From assembly GCF_039527675.1 (NCBI RefSeq), contig NZ_BAAAKI010000001.1:124001-188000 (forward strand): 64,000 nucleotides of DNA, read 5' to 3'. Below are positions 50,103-57,909 of this stretch, piece by piece. The notes below the pieces were generated by a model that was not told the DNA's origin, did not search any database, and saw only the letters and a program-made list of their open reading frames with translations. Source of the stretch: Luteococcus sanguinis. Its GTDB lineage: Bacteria; Actinomycetota; Actinomycetes; Propionibacteriales; Propionibacteriaceae. The translations under genes were made by a program, and so were the position numbers. Numbering within the stretch: position 1 is the stretch's first letter; the number at the start of each line of letters is the position of its first letter.

Positions 50103-50152
50103 GTTCAGGGGTCGGAGTTCAGGGGTCGGAGTTCAGGGGTCGGAGTTCAGGA
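50103..50152. repeat. 14-bp tandem repeat, 3.6 copies
   Basis: The unit GTTCAGGGGTCGGA occurs at 50103-50116, 50117-50130 and 50131-50144, plus a partial copy to 50152. The copies are identical, which suggests recent slippage. It sits 50 bp before the MalY-type gene and does not code. The flanking 49933-50201 holds nothing else that I can identify. Confidence 0.9.
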
Positions 50153-50189
50153 AGTGGACCCCCGACCGACCTCCGGCGAGCCAGCTGCG

Positions 50190-50195
50190 CAGAAT
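50190..50195 (+). promoter_or_regulatory. -10 box, leaderless MalY-type lyase transcript
   Basis: CAGAAT is followed by GGGACG and the GTG at 50202, with no ribosome site. Confidence 0.45.
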
Positions 50196-50201
50196 GGGAC
50201 G

Positions 50202-51377
50202 GTGACCGACTTCACCTCGATGACCCCTGACCAGCTGCGCGCCCGTGGTTCGCAGAAGTGGAACAACTACCCCGCCGACGTGATCCCGCTGTGGGTCGCG
50301 GAGATGGACTTTCCGATGGCGCCCGCGGTCACCGAGGCGATCAACGCGACTGTCGCTGCCGACGCCTTCGGCTATGCCGTGAAGACTCAGGAACTGCCCT
50401 CGGCCTTTGCCGCCTTCGCCGCCCGTCGTCTGGACCAGCAGATCGACCCGCAGCTGACCACGATCATCCCGGACGTGCTGACCGGCGTCGTACTCGCGAT
50501 CCAGGCCCACTCCCCCGCTGGCAGCCCGGTCGTCGTCCCCACCCCGAGCTACATGCCCTTCCTTGCCATCCCGGGTGAGCTGGGCCGCGACCTCGTCCCG
50601 GTGCCGCTGGTCGAGCACACCGAGGCCTCCGATGCCCACCTCCGCTGGACCCTCGACCTGGCCGGCATCGACGCCGCCTTCGCCGCCGGTGCCCGGACGC
50701 TGATCCTTTGCCAGCCCTACAACCCGGTTGGGCGGATGTTCACTCCCGACGAGCTGCGGGCACTGGCAGAGGTCGTCGACCGGCACGGGGCCTGGGTGGT
50801 CTCGGACGAGATCCACGCCCCGCTGACGATGCCCGGGGTGCGCCACGTCGGATACGCGGGGGTCAGCGACATCGCCGCCAGCCACTGCTCGACCATCACC
50901 AGCGCGTCCAAGAGCTTCACGATGCCGGGCCTGCCCTGCGCCACCATCACCCACCACACCGAACAGGCGAACGAGCAGTGGACGACCAATGCCCCGGCCG
51001 GACGGATCTACGGCGCCACCACGCTGGGCATCAACGCGAACATCGCCGCCTTCACCCGGGGCGACGAGTGGTTGGACGGCGCGATGGCGCAGGTGGCGGA
51101 GAACTCCGCGACATTGTCGGCCTGGCTGGCCGAGCACGCGCCCCAGGCCCGCTACCTCCCCGGAGAGGCGACCTACTTCGCGTGGATCGACTGGCGTGAG
51201 TGCGGGCTGGGCGATGCCCCGGCCGAATGGTTCCTGGAGCACGCCAGGGTGTGGATGAACTCCGGACCGGCCTTCGGCGAGGTGGGCAAGGGCTTCAGCC
51301 GGCTGAACCTGGCAACGACCCCGGCCATCCTGTCCGACGCTCTCGGACGGATGGCCGGGGCCCTCGCCTCCCGCTGA
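50202..51377 (+). CDS. MalY/PatB-type PLP-dependent C-S lyase (aminotransferase class I/II)
   Basis: A 391-aa fold-type I PLP enzyme. It starts VTDFTSMTPDQLRARGSQKWNNYP and has LWVAEMDFPMAPAV, the signature of the MalY/PatB cystathionine beta-lyase-like branch. QPYNPVGRMF binds the cofactor ring, VVSDEIHAPL carries the Asp that pairs with the pyridine nitrogen, and TSASKSFTMPGL has the Schiff-base Lys. Members cleave cystathionine or cysteine conjugates; aminotransferase activity is also possible. The start is GTG at 50202. A sigma-region-4-like fragment lies antisense just downstream. Confidence 0.88.
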   Translation: MTDFTSMTPDQLRARGSQKWNNYPADVIPLWVAEMDFPMAPAVTEAINATVAADAFGYAVKTQELPSAFAAFAARRLDQQIDPQLTTIIPDVLTGVVLAIQAHSPAGSPVVVPTPSYMPFLAIPGELGRDLVPVPLVEHTEASDAHLRWTLDLAGIDAAFAAGARTLILCQPYNPVGRMFTPDELRALAEVVDRHGAWVVSDEIHAPLTMPGVRHVGYAGVSDIAASHCSTITSASKSFTMPGLPCATITHHTEQANEQWTTNAPAGRIYGATTLGINANIAAFTRGDEWLDGAMAQVAENSATLSAWLAEHAPQARYLPGEATYFAWIDWRECGLGDAPAEWFLEHARVWMNSGPAFGEVGKGFSRLNLATTPAILSDALGRMAGALASR

Positions 51378-51398
51378 GCCCTCGACGGGCCCGAGGCC

Positions 51399-51671
51399 AG
51401 CGGAAAGGGTGCGAAGTTTGGCGAGTGCCCAGTGCACATGTGACCGGGCCGCCGCCTCGGGAATCGCGAGGGTGCGCGCGACGTCCGCGAAGGAGCAGTC
51501 CTCCCGAAAGCGCAGCACCTCACACGCGCGCTGCTGCGGGGCAAGGGCCTCGCACAGGCGCCACGCCGGGTCGGCGTCGTCGTGGGCGACGGTGAAGTCG
51601 GGGACGGGATCACCCACCGGACGACTCCTTCGTTGCAGTTTCCGGCCAGCGGAACCCATCCTTGCGTCCAC
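51399..51671 (-). pseudogene. Sigma-70 region 4-like fragment
   Basis: On the - strand a reading frame of about 90 codons (start at 51671 or 51659) includes LCEALAPQQRACEVLRFRED, then FADVARTLAIPEAAARSHVHW and LAKLRTLSA. This reads as an ECF sigma region 4: LP-x2-R-x3-LRF, a helix-turn-helix, and a conserved LAKLR end. There is no region 2, and the frame has no stop after the homology but runs on antisense through the aminotransferase. It is therefore most likely a decayed sigma-factor gene that lost both ends. A short functional DNA-binding protein is less likely. Only by-eye similarity supports it. Confidence 0.4.
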
Positions 51672-51708
51672 CTGCGCCTCCCTGGTGCGAAAACCGCCGT
51701 CGGGGCAC

Positions 51709-51738
51709 TAGGCTCGCCCCGAATTGAACACTGTTCAA
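51709..51738 (+). promoter_or_regulatory. bioYMN promoter with BioQ-type operator
   Basis: A -10 box TAGGCT (51709-51714) is followed by the palindrome TTGAACACTGTTCAA (51724-51738), which overlaps the predicted start site near 51721. TGAAC-N3-GTTCA is the known recognition pattern of the actinobacterial biotin repressor BioQ. Repression in biotin-replete cells is expected. No bioQ gene is in the window. Confidence 0.75.
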
Positions 51739-51761
51739 GCCCACTCCAGGAAGCAGAAACA

Positions 51762-52373
51762 ATGAGCCGCCGCAGCCCCGCCACCGACCTCGCCCTCATC
51801 GCTGTCTTCGCGGCACTGATCGCCGCCGTCACGGTCTTCGTGCCGGGCTTCAACGTGGCCGGCAGCACCGTCCCGATCACACTGCAGACCCTGGTGATCG
51901 GTCTGACCGGCCTGGTGCTCGGCCCCTGGCGCGGTTTCCTCGCCACCCTGCTCTACCTGGTGATCGGCTTCGCTGGCCTGCCTGTATTCGCCCAGGGCGC
52001 CGCAGGGCTGTCGGTGCTGCGCAGGGGTTCAGCCGGCTACCTGCTCTCGTTCCCGATCTACGCCCTGGTCGTCGGCGCCCTGGCCTACGCCTACCTGCGC
52101 CGCGGCCGCGCCGGAAACCCCGTCCGGGCAGCCATTGCGCTCGTCCTGGCCGGGATCATCGGTTCGATCCTGATCGTGCACCCCATGGGCATCGTCGGCA
52201 TGGACATGAACATCGCCAACATGAGCTTCGGCGCCGCCGTCAAGGCCGACCGCCTGTACTGGCCCGGCGACCTGGTCAAGACCGTCGTCGCCGCGCTGGT
52301 CGCCCTGGCCGTGCACCGCGCCTTCCCGTGGTTGAGCCTGGGCCGCTCCAGCGTGAGCGTGACCAACCGTTGA
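51762..52373 (+). CDS. bioY: Biotin transporter substrate-binding subunit BioY
   Basis: A 203-aa membrane protein, the S component of the ECF biotin transporter. It has six predicted helices. Landmarks are FVPGFNVAGSTVPITLQTLVIGLTG and GFAGLPVFAQGAAGLSVL with the biotin-site region, and a C-terminal WPGDLVKTVVAALVALAVHR helix. It is followed by bioM and bioN with 4-nt overlaps, so the whole transporter is one operon under the TGAAC-N3-GTTCA operator. AGGAAG upstream of the ATG at 51762 is the ribosome site. Confidence 0.93.
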   Translation: MSRRSPATDLALIAVFAALIAAVTVFVPGFNVAGSTVPITLQTLVIGLTGLVLGPWRGFLATLLYLVIGFAGLPVFAQGAAGLSVLRRGSAGYLLSFPIYALVVGALAYAYLRRGRAGNPVRAAIALVLAGIIGSILIVHPMGIVGMDMNIANMSFGAAVKADRLYWPGDLVKTVVAALVALAVHRAFPWLSLGRSSVSVTNR

Positions 52374-53074
52374 TCGAGTTCAGGGCGGTCGATGTCGATG
52401 TCCCCGTCTGGGGCGAGGGCGGACGCCAAGCCACCAAGAGCCTGCTCAGCGGCGTGACCGTCACCCTGCCCGAGCAGCGCGTCGCCGTGCTCGGGGCCAA
52501 TGGTTCGGGCAAGTCGACGCTGTTGCGGCTGCTGAACGGGCTGGTCGAGGCCTCGTCCGGGCAGGTGCTGGTGGACGGGATCGACGTCGGACGCGAGCCG
52601 AAGAAGGCGAGGGCCCACGTCGGATTCGTCTTCACCGACCCGTTGAGCCAGCTGGTGATGTCAACGCCCGCGGACGACATCGAGCTGAGCCTGCGCAAGC
52701 ACGTCAAGGGACGCAATGAGCGGCGCGCCCAGGCTGTTGGGCTGCTCACCGAGCGTGGGCTGGGTGAACTGGCCGACCGTTCCATCTATGACCTCTCCGG
52801 TGGGGAGCGCCAGCTGGTGTCCCTCACCACCGTGTTGGCCGTCGAACCATCCGTCGTCGTCGCGGACGAGCCCACCACGCTGCTGGACCTGCGCAACCGC
52901 GGCGAAGTCACCCGGGCGCTGATGTCGCTGGAACAGCAGGTCGTCATCGCGACGCATGATCTTGAGCTGGCCGCCGCCTGTGATCGCGGCTTGGTCATCG
53001 ACGAGGGACGGCTCGTCTTCGACGACGGCGCTCCCGAGGCGGTCGCCCACTATCGGGAGCTGATGGGCGCATGA
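52370..53074 (+). CDS. bioM: Biotin ECF transporter ATPase BioM
   Basis: A 234-aa ABC ATPase of the EcfA type. Walker A is GANGSGKST, the Q-loop is GFVFTDPLSQLVM (EcfA-specific DP-x2Q), the signature is LSGGERQL, Walker B is VVVADEPTTLLD and the H-loop is IATHD. It starts with TTG at 52370 overlapping the bioY stop (TTGA), a rare start codon but the only one that brings the family N-terminus LIEFRAVDVDV into place. It energises BioY-BioN uptake. Confidence 0.92.
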   Translation: MIEFRAVDVDVPVWGEGGRQATKSLLSGVTVTLPEQRVAVLGANGSGKSTLLRLLNGLVEASSGQVLVDGIDVGREPKKARAHVGFVFTDPLSQLVMSTPADDIELSLRKHVKGRNERRAQAVGLLTERGLGELADRSIYDLSGGERQLVSLTTVLAVEPSVVVADEPTTLLDLRNRGEVTRALMSLEQQVVIATHDLELAAACDRGLVIDEGRLVFDDGAPEAVAHYRELMGA

Positions 53075-53691
53075 GCGCGCATGACCAGCTCTTCGGCGCG
53101 TACATCCCGGGGCATTCCGTGATCCACCGGTTGCCCGTGGGAGCCAAGTACCTGCTGGTTCTGGCGGGAACGATCCCGGCCTTCTTCACCCGGTCGTGGA
53201 TCGCCTCGCTGGTGCTGCTGGCTTGCTCGGTGGCGCTGTTGATGCTGACCCGGCTGCCGTTCGGCCGGGCGGTCGGCCTGGGCGGCGGCATCTGGATCCT
53301 GGTGGTGATCCTGATGGCGTGGAACACCTTCGTTGGGCGTCCGCTCGACGGCGTGATGAACATCGCCACGATCGTCGCCTGCATCTACCTGAGCCGGCTG
53401 CTGACCCTCACCACTCCCGCCCCGGTGCTGGTGGACGCGCTGGTCGCGGCCGCCCGCCCCTTGGACCGCGTCGGTTTCAACTCCGAGCGATTCGGTCTGT
53501 CGGTGGCGCTGGTGCTGCGCTCGATCCCCTACCTGGTGTCGCTGTCGTCGGACGTCCGCACCGCCGCCCGGGCGCGGGGGCTGGAGCGCAACTGGTTCGC
53601 GAACCTCACCCCGGTCGTGATCGGGGCCGTCGCCTACGCCCAGCGCACGGGCGACGCGCTGGTGGCCCGTGGGCTGGGCGAGGACGACTGA
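53071..53691 (+). CDS. bioN: Biotin ECF transporter transmembrane subunit BioN (EcfT)
   Basis: A 206-aa EcfT-type protein with four or five helices. The coupling helices with the two Ala-Arg-Gly motifs that bind the ATPases are seen as AARARGLER and ALVARGLGED near the C-terminus. The start MSAHDQLFGAYIPGHSVIHRL is typical of short BioN proteins. The ATG overlaps the bioM stop (ATGA). A terminator follows within 20 bp. Confidence 0.92.
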   Translation: MSAHDQLFGAYIPGHSVIHRLPVGAKYLLVLAGTIPAFFTRSWIASLVLLACSVALLMLTRLPFGRAVGLGGGIWILVVILMAWNTFVGRPLDGVMNIATIVACIYLSRLLTLTTPAPVLVDALVAAARPLDRVGFNSERFGLSVALVLRSIPYLVSLSSDVRTAARARGLERNWFANLTPVVIGAVAYAQRTGDALVARGLGEDD

Positions 53692-53707
53692 TCGAAGGGA
53701 CGCTTGA

Positions 53708-53738
53708 ACGAGGGGGCTGGCCGGTGGGGCCCCCTCGT
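53708..53738. terminator. Terminator after bioYMN
   Basis: ACGAGGGGGC (53708-53717) pairs with GCCCCCTCGT (53729-53738) around an 11-nt loop. It lies between bioN and the convergent Zn-dehydrogenase gene and probably serves both. Confidence 0.75.
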
Positions 53739-53744
53739 CACGGG

Positions 53745-54932
53745 TCAGGGCTTGAGGACCACCTTGAGGCACTCGTCCTGCTTGGTCTGGAAGGTCTTGT
53801 AGGCCTCGGGTGCTGCCTCGAGCGGCAGGCGGTGCGTGGCCAGGGTCTCGAGCCCGAGTTCGTCGTCCGGGCGGTTCGCGATCTCGAACAGCTCGTCAGT
53901 CCAGCGCTTGACGTGGCACTGGCCCATCCGCACCGTGATGCCCTTGTCGAACATCGTCATCAAGGGCATCGGGTCTGCCGCGCCGCCATAGAGGCCGCTG
54001 ATGGAGACGGTCCCTCCGCGACGGACCAGGTCGATGGACGTGTGCAGCGCCGCCAGCCGATCGATGCCGACATTCTCGAACGCGGCTCGCGCCACCGGCT
54101 TGGGCAGCTTCGAGGTGAGTCCGATGACCCCCTCCGCGACCGGGTTGCCGTGGGCCTCCATGCCGACCGCGTCCATCACGCCATCAGCGCCACGCCCGTC
54201 GGTCAGGTCGAGGACGGCCTTCTTCAGGTCCTTGGTCTTGGAGATGTCGATGGTGGTCGCCCCAGCAGCCTCCGCCTTGCGCAGACGGTCGCCGACCAGG
54301 TCGAGCGCGATCACCTGCTCGATGCCGCGCAGCTTTGCCGAGCGGACCGCCAGCTGGCCCACCGGGCCGAGGCCGACGACCACCAGCGATCCCCCCTCGG
54401 GGACGTCGGCGTAGTCGACACCCTGCCAAGCCGTCGGGAGGATGTCGGAGAGGTAGAGGTAGCGCTCGTCCGGATGCCCGTCATGGGGCAGCTTCACCGG
54501 GCCGAAGCCGGCGTGCGGAACGCGCACGAGCTCGGCCTGGCCACCGGGCACCTGCCCGTAGAGCTTCGTGAAGCCGAACAGCGCGGCGCCCATGTCCTGC
54601 TCGCGCACCTGGGTGGTCTCGCACGCCGCAAACAGGCCACGCTGACACATCCAGCAGTGGCCGCAGGAGATGGTGAAGGGGACGACGACGCGGTCGCCGG
54701 GCGCCAGGTTCCCGACGCCGGAGCCGACCTCCTCGACGATGCCCATGAACTCGTGCCCGAGCACATCGCCAGGGGACAGGAAGGGCGCAAGCACCTTGTA
54801 CAGGTGCAGATCGGAGCCGCAGATCGCGGTCGACGTCACGCGGACGATCGCGTCGGTGGGCTCTTGGATTTGTGGGTCGGGGACCTCGGTGATGCGAACG
54901 TCCTCGATGCCGTGCCAGGTGAGTGCCTTCAT
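53745..54932 (-). CDS. Zinc-dependent alcohol/formaldehyde dehydrogenase-like (MDR family)
   Basis: A 395-aa medium-chain dehydrogenase. The catalytic zinc ligands are seen in TAICGSDLHLYK (Cys), GHEFMGIVEEVG (His-Glu) and further on. The structural zinc site is CGHCWMCQRGLFAAC. The NAD fold has VVVGLGPVGQLAVRSAKLRG (about residues 178-197). Length and the insert near KLPKPVARAAFENVGIDRL match the glutathione-independent formaldehyde dehydrogenase-like branch. The substrate is not certain. The ATG at 54932 (MKALTWHGIEDVRI) is the family start, and TAGCGT at 54946-54941 lies 8 nt before it. Confidence 0.85.
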   Translation of the reverse strand: MKALTWHGIEDVRITEVPDPQIQEPTDAIVRVTSTAICGSDLHLYKVLAPFLSPGDVLGHEFMGIVEEVGSGVGNLAPGDRVVVPFTISCGHCWMCQRGLFAACETTQVREQDMGAALFGFTKLYGQVPGGQAELVRVPHAGFGPVKLPHDGHPDERYLYLSDILPTAWQGVDYADVPEGGSLVVVGLGPVGQLAVRSAKLRGIEQVIALDLVGDRLRKAEAAGATTIDISKTKDLKKAVLDLTDGRGADGVMDAVGMEAHGNPVAEGVIGLTSKLPKPVARAAFENVGIDRLAALHTSIDLVRRGGTVSISGLYGGAADPMPLMTMFDKGITVRMGQCHVKRWTDELFEIANRPDDELGLETLATHRLPLEAAPEAYKTFQTKQDECLKVVLKP

Positions 54933-55020
54933 GGGATGCCACGCTATGCAGCACCGGTCGGGTTCGTCCTCCCCCGCAGGGGGGGTGTGGGCGGTGGCGG
55001 CACGATGACCCGGTTCTTCA

Positions 55021-55026
55021 TAGTCT
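55021..55026 (+). promoter_or_regulatory. -10 box of the AIM24-like gene
   Basis: TAGTCT predicts a start near 55033 and a leader of about 40 nt carrying GGGAGG at 55061-55066. Confidence 0.5.
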
Positions 55027-55073
55027 GGGGGTGTGCGTCCGATGAGGGGCGCCGATGACCGGGAGGCCACGCC

Positions 55074-55790
55074 ATGCCGCTGTACGGACCGCTGTTCCAG
55101 GACTACGCCGAGAAGGAGTCCAAGCACCAGTTCTCACTGCAGAGCAAGAAGATGCTGAAGGTCGAGATGTCGCAGGGCCCGGTGTGGGCGCGGCAGGGCT
55201 CGATGGTGGCCTACCAGGGGCAGGTGCAGTTCATGAACAAGGGCGCCGGTGGTCTGGGCAAGCTGTTCAAGCAGGCCGTCACCGGTGAGGGCGTGAACCT
55301 GATGCAGGCATCGGGAAGCGGCGAGCTCTTCCTCGCCGACGAGGCGGCGGACGTCCAGATCATGTACCTGGAGAACGACACCATCAGCGTCAACGGCGGC
55401 AATGTACTTGCCTTCAGCCAGTCGATCTCCTGGGACGTGAAGCGGATCCAGGCGCGCGGAGCCATGATGACCGGCGGACTCTACAACGTGGTGCTCTCCG
55501 GAACGGGCTTCGTTGCGATCACCACCAAGGGTGAGCCGGTGGCCCTTGACGTGGCGCAGGCCCCCACCTTCGCTGACGCCCAGGCCGTGGTGATGTGGAC
55601 CGATGGCGTGCAGATGGACATCAAGGTCGACACGGGTGGTTTGAAGTCCATGGTCAGGGGCGGCACCGGCGAGATGCTGCAGATGGCCTTCCAGGGCCAG
55701 GGTCACGTGGTGGTCCAGCCCTGCGAGAACGTGATCGCCACCCCGAACGGTGACGGCGTCGGCGGGACGATCGGCAGCTTCTTCAGCTGA
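55074..55790 (+). CDS. AIM24 family protein (TIGR00266-like)
   Basis: A 238-aa soluble beta-rich protein. The start MPLYGPLFQDYAEKESKHQF and the segments VWARQGSMVAYQGQVQF, MQASGSGELFLAD and LYNVVLSGTGFVAI mark the bacterial AIM24/YgcM-like beta-solenoid family, related to the mitochondrial biogenesis protein AIM24. The biochemical role is unknown. It is preceded by GGGAGG and is a single gene. A 78-bp palindromic element begins 14 bp after its stop. Confidence 0.88.
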   Translation: MPLYGPLFQDYAEKESKHQFSLQSKKMLKVEMSQGPVWARQGSMVAYQGQVQFMNKGAGGLGKLFKQAVTGEGVNLMQASGSGELFLADEAADVQIMYLENDTISVNGGNVLAFSQSISWDVKRIQARGAMMTGGLYNVVLSGTGFVAITTKGEPVALDVAQAPTFADAQAVVMWTDGVQMDIKVDTGGLKSMVRGGTGEMLQMAFQGQGHVVVQPCENVIATPNGDGVGGTIGSFFS

Positions 55791-55804
55791 CCGACGACCT
55801 CCTG

Positions 55805-55882
55805 CCGCTGAGAATCGGACGAAACGGCTGGTTTGCACGATCCAGACGCGGAACGGTCCCGTTGACGTCCGATTCTCGGCGG
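55805..55882. repeat. 78-bp palindromic element, left copy
   Basis: The arms CCGCTGAGAATCGGACG (55805-55821) and CGTCCGATTCTCGGCGG (55866-55882) pair over 17 bp with one mismatch. The 44-nt centre contains smaller stems (AACGG/CCGTT, CTGG/CCAG). A second copy in opposite orientation at 56804-56881 has the same total length, the same arm consensus (CTGARAAYCGGACG) and about two-thirds identity in the centre. Confidence 0.85.
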
Positions 55883-55979
55883 CACCTTCGGTTCCACAGC
55901 CGGCGGGTCTTGGAGGAGTTGTCCACAAGGCTCGGCCAACGGTGGCAGAGGATGCTTCGGGATTCCTATTGGTATTGGT

Positions 55980-56810
55980 GTGAGTTTCGACATCAGAGGG
56001 GCCGGGGTGGTCAGCCGCAGGCAGCTGATCGCGTGGGGCGACACCGATACAGACATCAGGCGCCGGACGCGGACCGGTGATCTTCGCCGCCTGCGTCCGG
56101 GTTGGTTTGCGCTCCCCCAAGCGGACGAACGGGTGGCACAGGCAGTGGCGGCCGGCGGGACTCTTGGCTGCGCGTCCGCCCTGCGCTGGTATGGGATCTG
56201 GGTACTGGACCGTCGCTGGCACGTCCGCGCTCCGAGGGACGGCTTGAAGCGTGTTCCTCCGGGAGCCACCGTCTGCCGCTGCCCCGCCTCCCGTCAGGTA
56301 CCCAGAGCCCCGATCGACGACCTGGGAACTGCCCTGGTGACCGCATCCAGATGCCTCGCCGGAGAGGAGTTCGTCGCGGCACTCGACTCGGTGGTCAACC
56401 TTGGGCTCATGCATCCTGAACAGGTGGCGCTGCTCTTCGCCAACGCTCCCGTCCGTGTTGGAAGGCTCGTGGCCATGATGGACCGTGCCGAATCGGGAAC
56501 CGAGACCCTGGTGCGCCTCCGGCTACGTGCGCTGGGGATCGCTGTGCGAACCCAAGCACAGATCGACGGCGTTGGTCGGGTGGACCTGCTGGTCGGCGAC
56601 TCGCTCGTCATCGAGGTGGACAGTGTCCAGCACCACACGTCCGCGTCGGCCTATCAGGCTGATCGCCTGCGCGACCGTCGGCTCCGCGCTCGCGGCTACG
56701 TACCAATCCGGCTCACCTTCGAGCAGGTCATCCACGACTGGGGCTCGGCCGAGGCCGACATCCGCGCGGCGATGGCCCGCCGGGACCACCGCCGCCGGGT
56801 GTTCCGCTGA
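55980..56810 (+). CDS. DUF559-type endonuclease-like protein with an N-terminal AbiEi-like winged helix
   Basis: A 276-aa protein. The first 50 residues (GVVSRRQLIAWGDTDTDIRR, then RLRPGWFALPQAD) match the winged-helix domain found in AbiEi-type antitoxins and related proteins. The C-terminal part has a Vsr/PD-(D/E)XK-like core: SGTETLVRLRLRALGI, VGRVDLLVG with an Asp, and LVIEVDSVQHH with the E-x-D pair (about residues 208-230). Proteins of this type are often present in several copies per actinobacterial genome; their function is unproven. The gene starts with GTG at 55980 and its stop lies inside the right 78-bp palindrome. It is bracketed by two inverted copies of that element, with no toxin partner gene. 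Confidence 0.8.
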   Translation: MSFDIRGAGVVSRRQLIAWGDTDTDIRRRTRTGDLRRLRPGWFALPQADERVAQAVAAGGTLGCASALRWYGIWVLDRRWHVRAPRDGLKRVPPGATVCRCPASRQVPRAPIDDLGTALVTASRCLAGEEFVAALDSVVNLGLMHPEQVALLFANAPVRVGRLVAMMDRAESGTETLVRLRLRALGIAVRTQAQIDGVGRVDLLVGDSLVIEVDSVQHHTSASAYQADRLRDRRLRARGYVPIRLTFEQVIHDWGSAEADIRAAMARRDHRRRVFR

Positions 56811-56881
56811 AAACCGGACGCCAGCGGCACGGATCGGCGATTCGACCGTTCAAAGGGCCCGATTCGTCCGGTTTTCAGCAG
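56804..56881. repeat. 78-bp palindromic element, right copy
   Basis: The arms CCGCTGAAAACCGGACG (56804-56820) and CGTCCGGTTTTCAGCAG (56865-56881) contain a perfect 15-bp stem. The left arm includes the stop codon of the DUF559 gene. The right arm ends just before the argF stop, so it also sits between two converging genes. It is related to the left copy in inverted orientation. Confidence 0.85.
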
Positions 56882-56882
56882 C

Positions 56883-57866
56883 TCAGGCGAGGCAGTCGAC
56901 CAGCACCGCCTTGATGGTGTGCATCCGGTTCTCCGCCTGGTCGAAGACGACCGACGCGGGGCCCTCGAAGACCTCGTCGGTGACCTCCACTCCGTCCAGG
57001 CCGAAGTCGGCGAAGATGCTCTCGCCCACGGTGGTGTTGCGGTCGTGGAAAGCGGGCAGGCAGTGCAGGAACTTGACGTCGGGGTTCCCGGTCGCGGCGA
57101 GCACGGGCGCGTTCACCTGATAGGGCGTGAGGTCGGCAACCCGCTCGGCCCAGACCTCCTTCGGCTCCCCCATCGACACCCACACGTCGGTGGAGACGAA
57201 GTCGCAGCCCGCGACACCAGCCGTGACGTCGTCGGTGATGGTGATCCGTGCTCCCGAGACCGCGGCCAGCGCCTGGGCCGCCTCGACCACCGAGGCCTCC
57301 GGCTGGTACTTGGCCGGCGCGACGATTCGGATGTCCATCCCGACCAACGCCCCCGAGACCAGGCAGGAGTTGCCCATGTTGTACCGGGCGTCACCGAGGT
57401 AGGCGTGCGCGACCTGCTCGAGCGGCTTCGGGCTTTGCTCGCGCATCGTCAGCTGGTCGGCCAGCATCTGGGTTGGGTGCCACTCGTTGGTCAGTCCGTT
57501 GAACACCGGGACCCCGGCGTGATGGGCCAACTCCTCCACCTTGACCTGCTCGAAACCGCGGTATTCGATACCGTCGAACATCCGTCCGAGGACGCGCGCG
57601 GTGTCGGCGATCGACTCCTTGTGCCCGATCTGGGACCCGGCGGGGTCGAGGTAGGTGGTGTGGGCGCCTTGGTCGGCAGCTGCCACCTCGAAGGCGCACC
57701 GGGTGCGGGTGGAGGTCTTCTCGAAGATCAGCGCGATATTGCGTCCCCGCAGGCGCTGCTCCTCACGCCCTTCCTTTTTCGCCGTCTTCAATTCGGCGGC
57801 CAGGTCGAGCAGGCGCAGCCACTCGTCGGTGCCGAAGTCGAGTTCCTTGAGGAAGTGGCGGGTCAT
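56883..57866 (-). CDS. argF: Ornithine carbamoyltransferase
   Basis: Forms citrulline from ornithine and carbamoyl phosphate. The 327-aa protein has the carbamoyl-phosphate loop EKTSTRTRCAFE (STRTR, about residues 49-59), the GLTNEWHPTQMLADQLT segment, DVWVSMGEP (ornithine loop) and FLHCLPAFHD with the catalytic Cys (about residue 269). The length and motifs match the E. coli-type OTCase, which can be either anabolic or catabolic; no arcA/arcC genes are nearby. The GGAGG site lies just before the ATG at 57866. No ARG-box-like element is visible in the 43-bp divergent gap. Confidence 0.95.
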   Translation of the reverse strand: MTRHFLKELDFGTDEWLRLLDLAAELKTAKKEGREEQRLRGRNIALIFEKTSTRTRCAFEVAAADQGAHTTYLDPAGSQIGHKESIADTARVLGRMFDGIEYRGFEQVKVEELAHHAGVPVFNGLTNEWHPTQMLADQLTMREQSPKPLEQVAHAYLGDARYNMGNSCLVSGALVGMDIRIVAPAKYQPEASVVEAAQALAAVSGARITITDDVTAGVAGCDFVSTDVWVSMGEPKEVWAERVADLTPYQVNAPVLAATGNPDVKFLHCLPAFHDRNTTVGESIFADFGLDGVEVTDEVFEGPASVVFDQAENRMHTIKAVLVDCLA

Positions 57867-57897
57867 GGGTGCCTCCGGGGATGCCAGCGCCGCGTGG

Positions 57898-57903
57898 CAG
57901 GCT
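57898..57903 (+). promoter_or_regulatory. -10 box, leaderless small membrane protein transcript
   Basis: CAGGCT is followed by GGATGT and the GTG at 57910. Confidence 0.5.
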
Positions 57904-57909
57904 GGATGT

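Noticed and set aside
52370..52373. Missing ATG/GTG for bioM read as a frameshift or truncation
   Set aside because: TTG at 52370 overlaps the bioY stop by 4 nt and gives the complete family N-terminus, so a rare start codon explains it.
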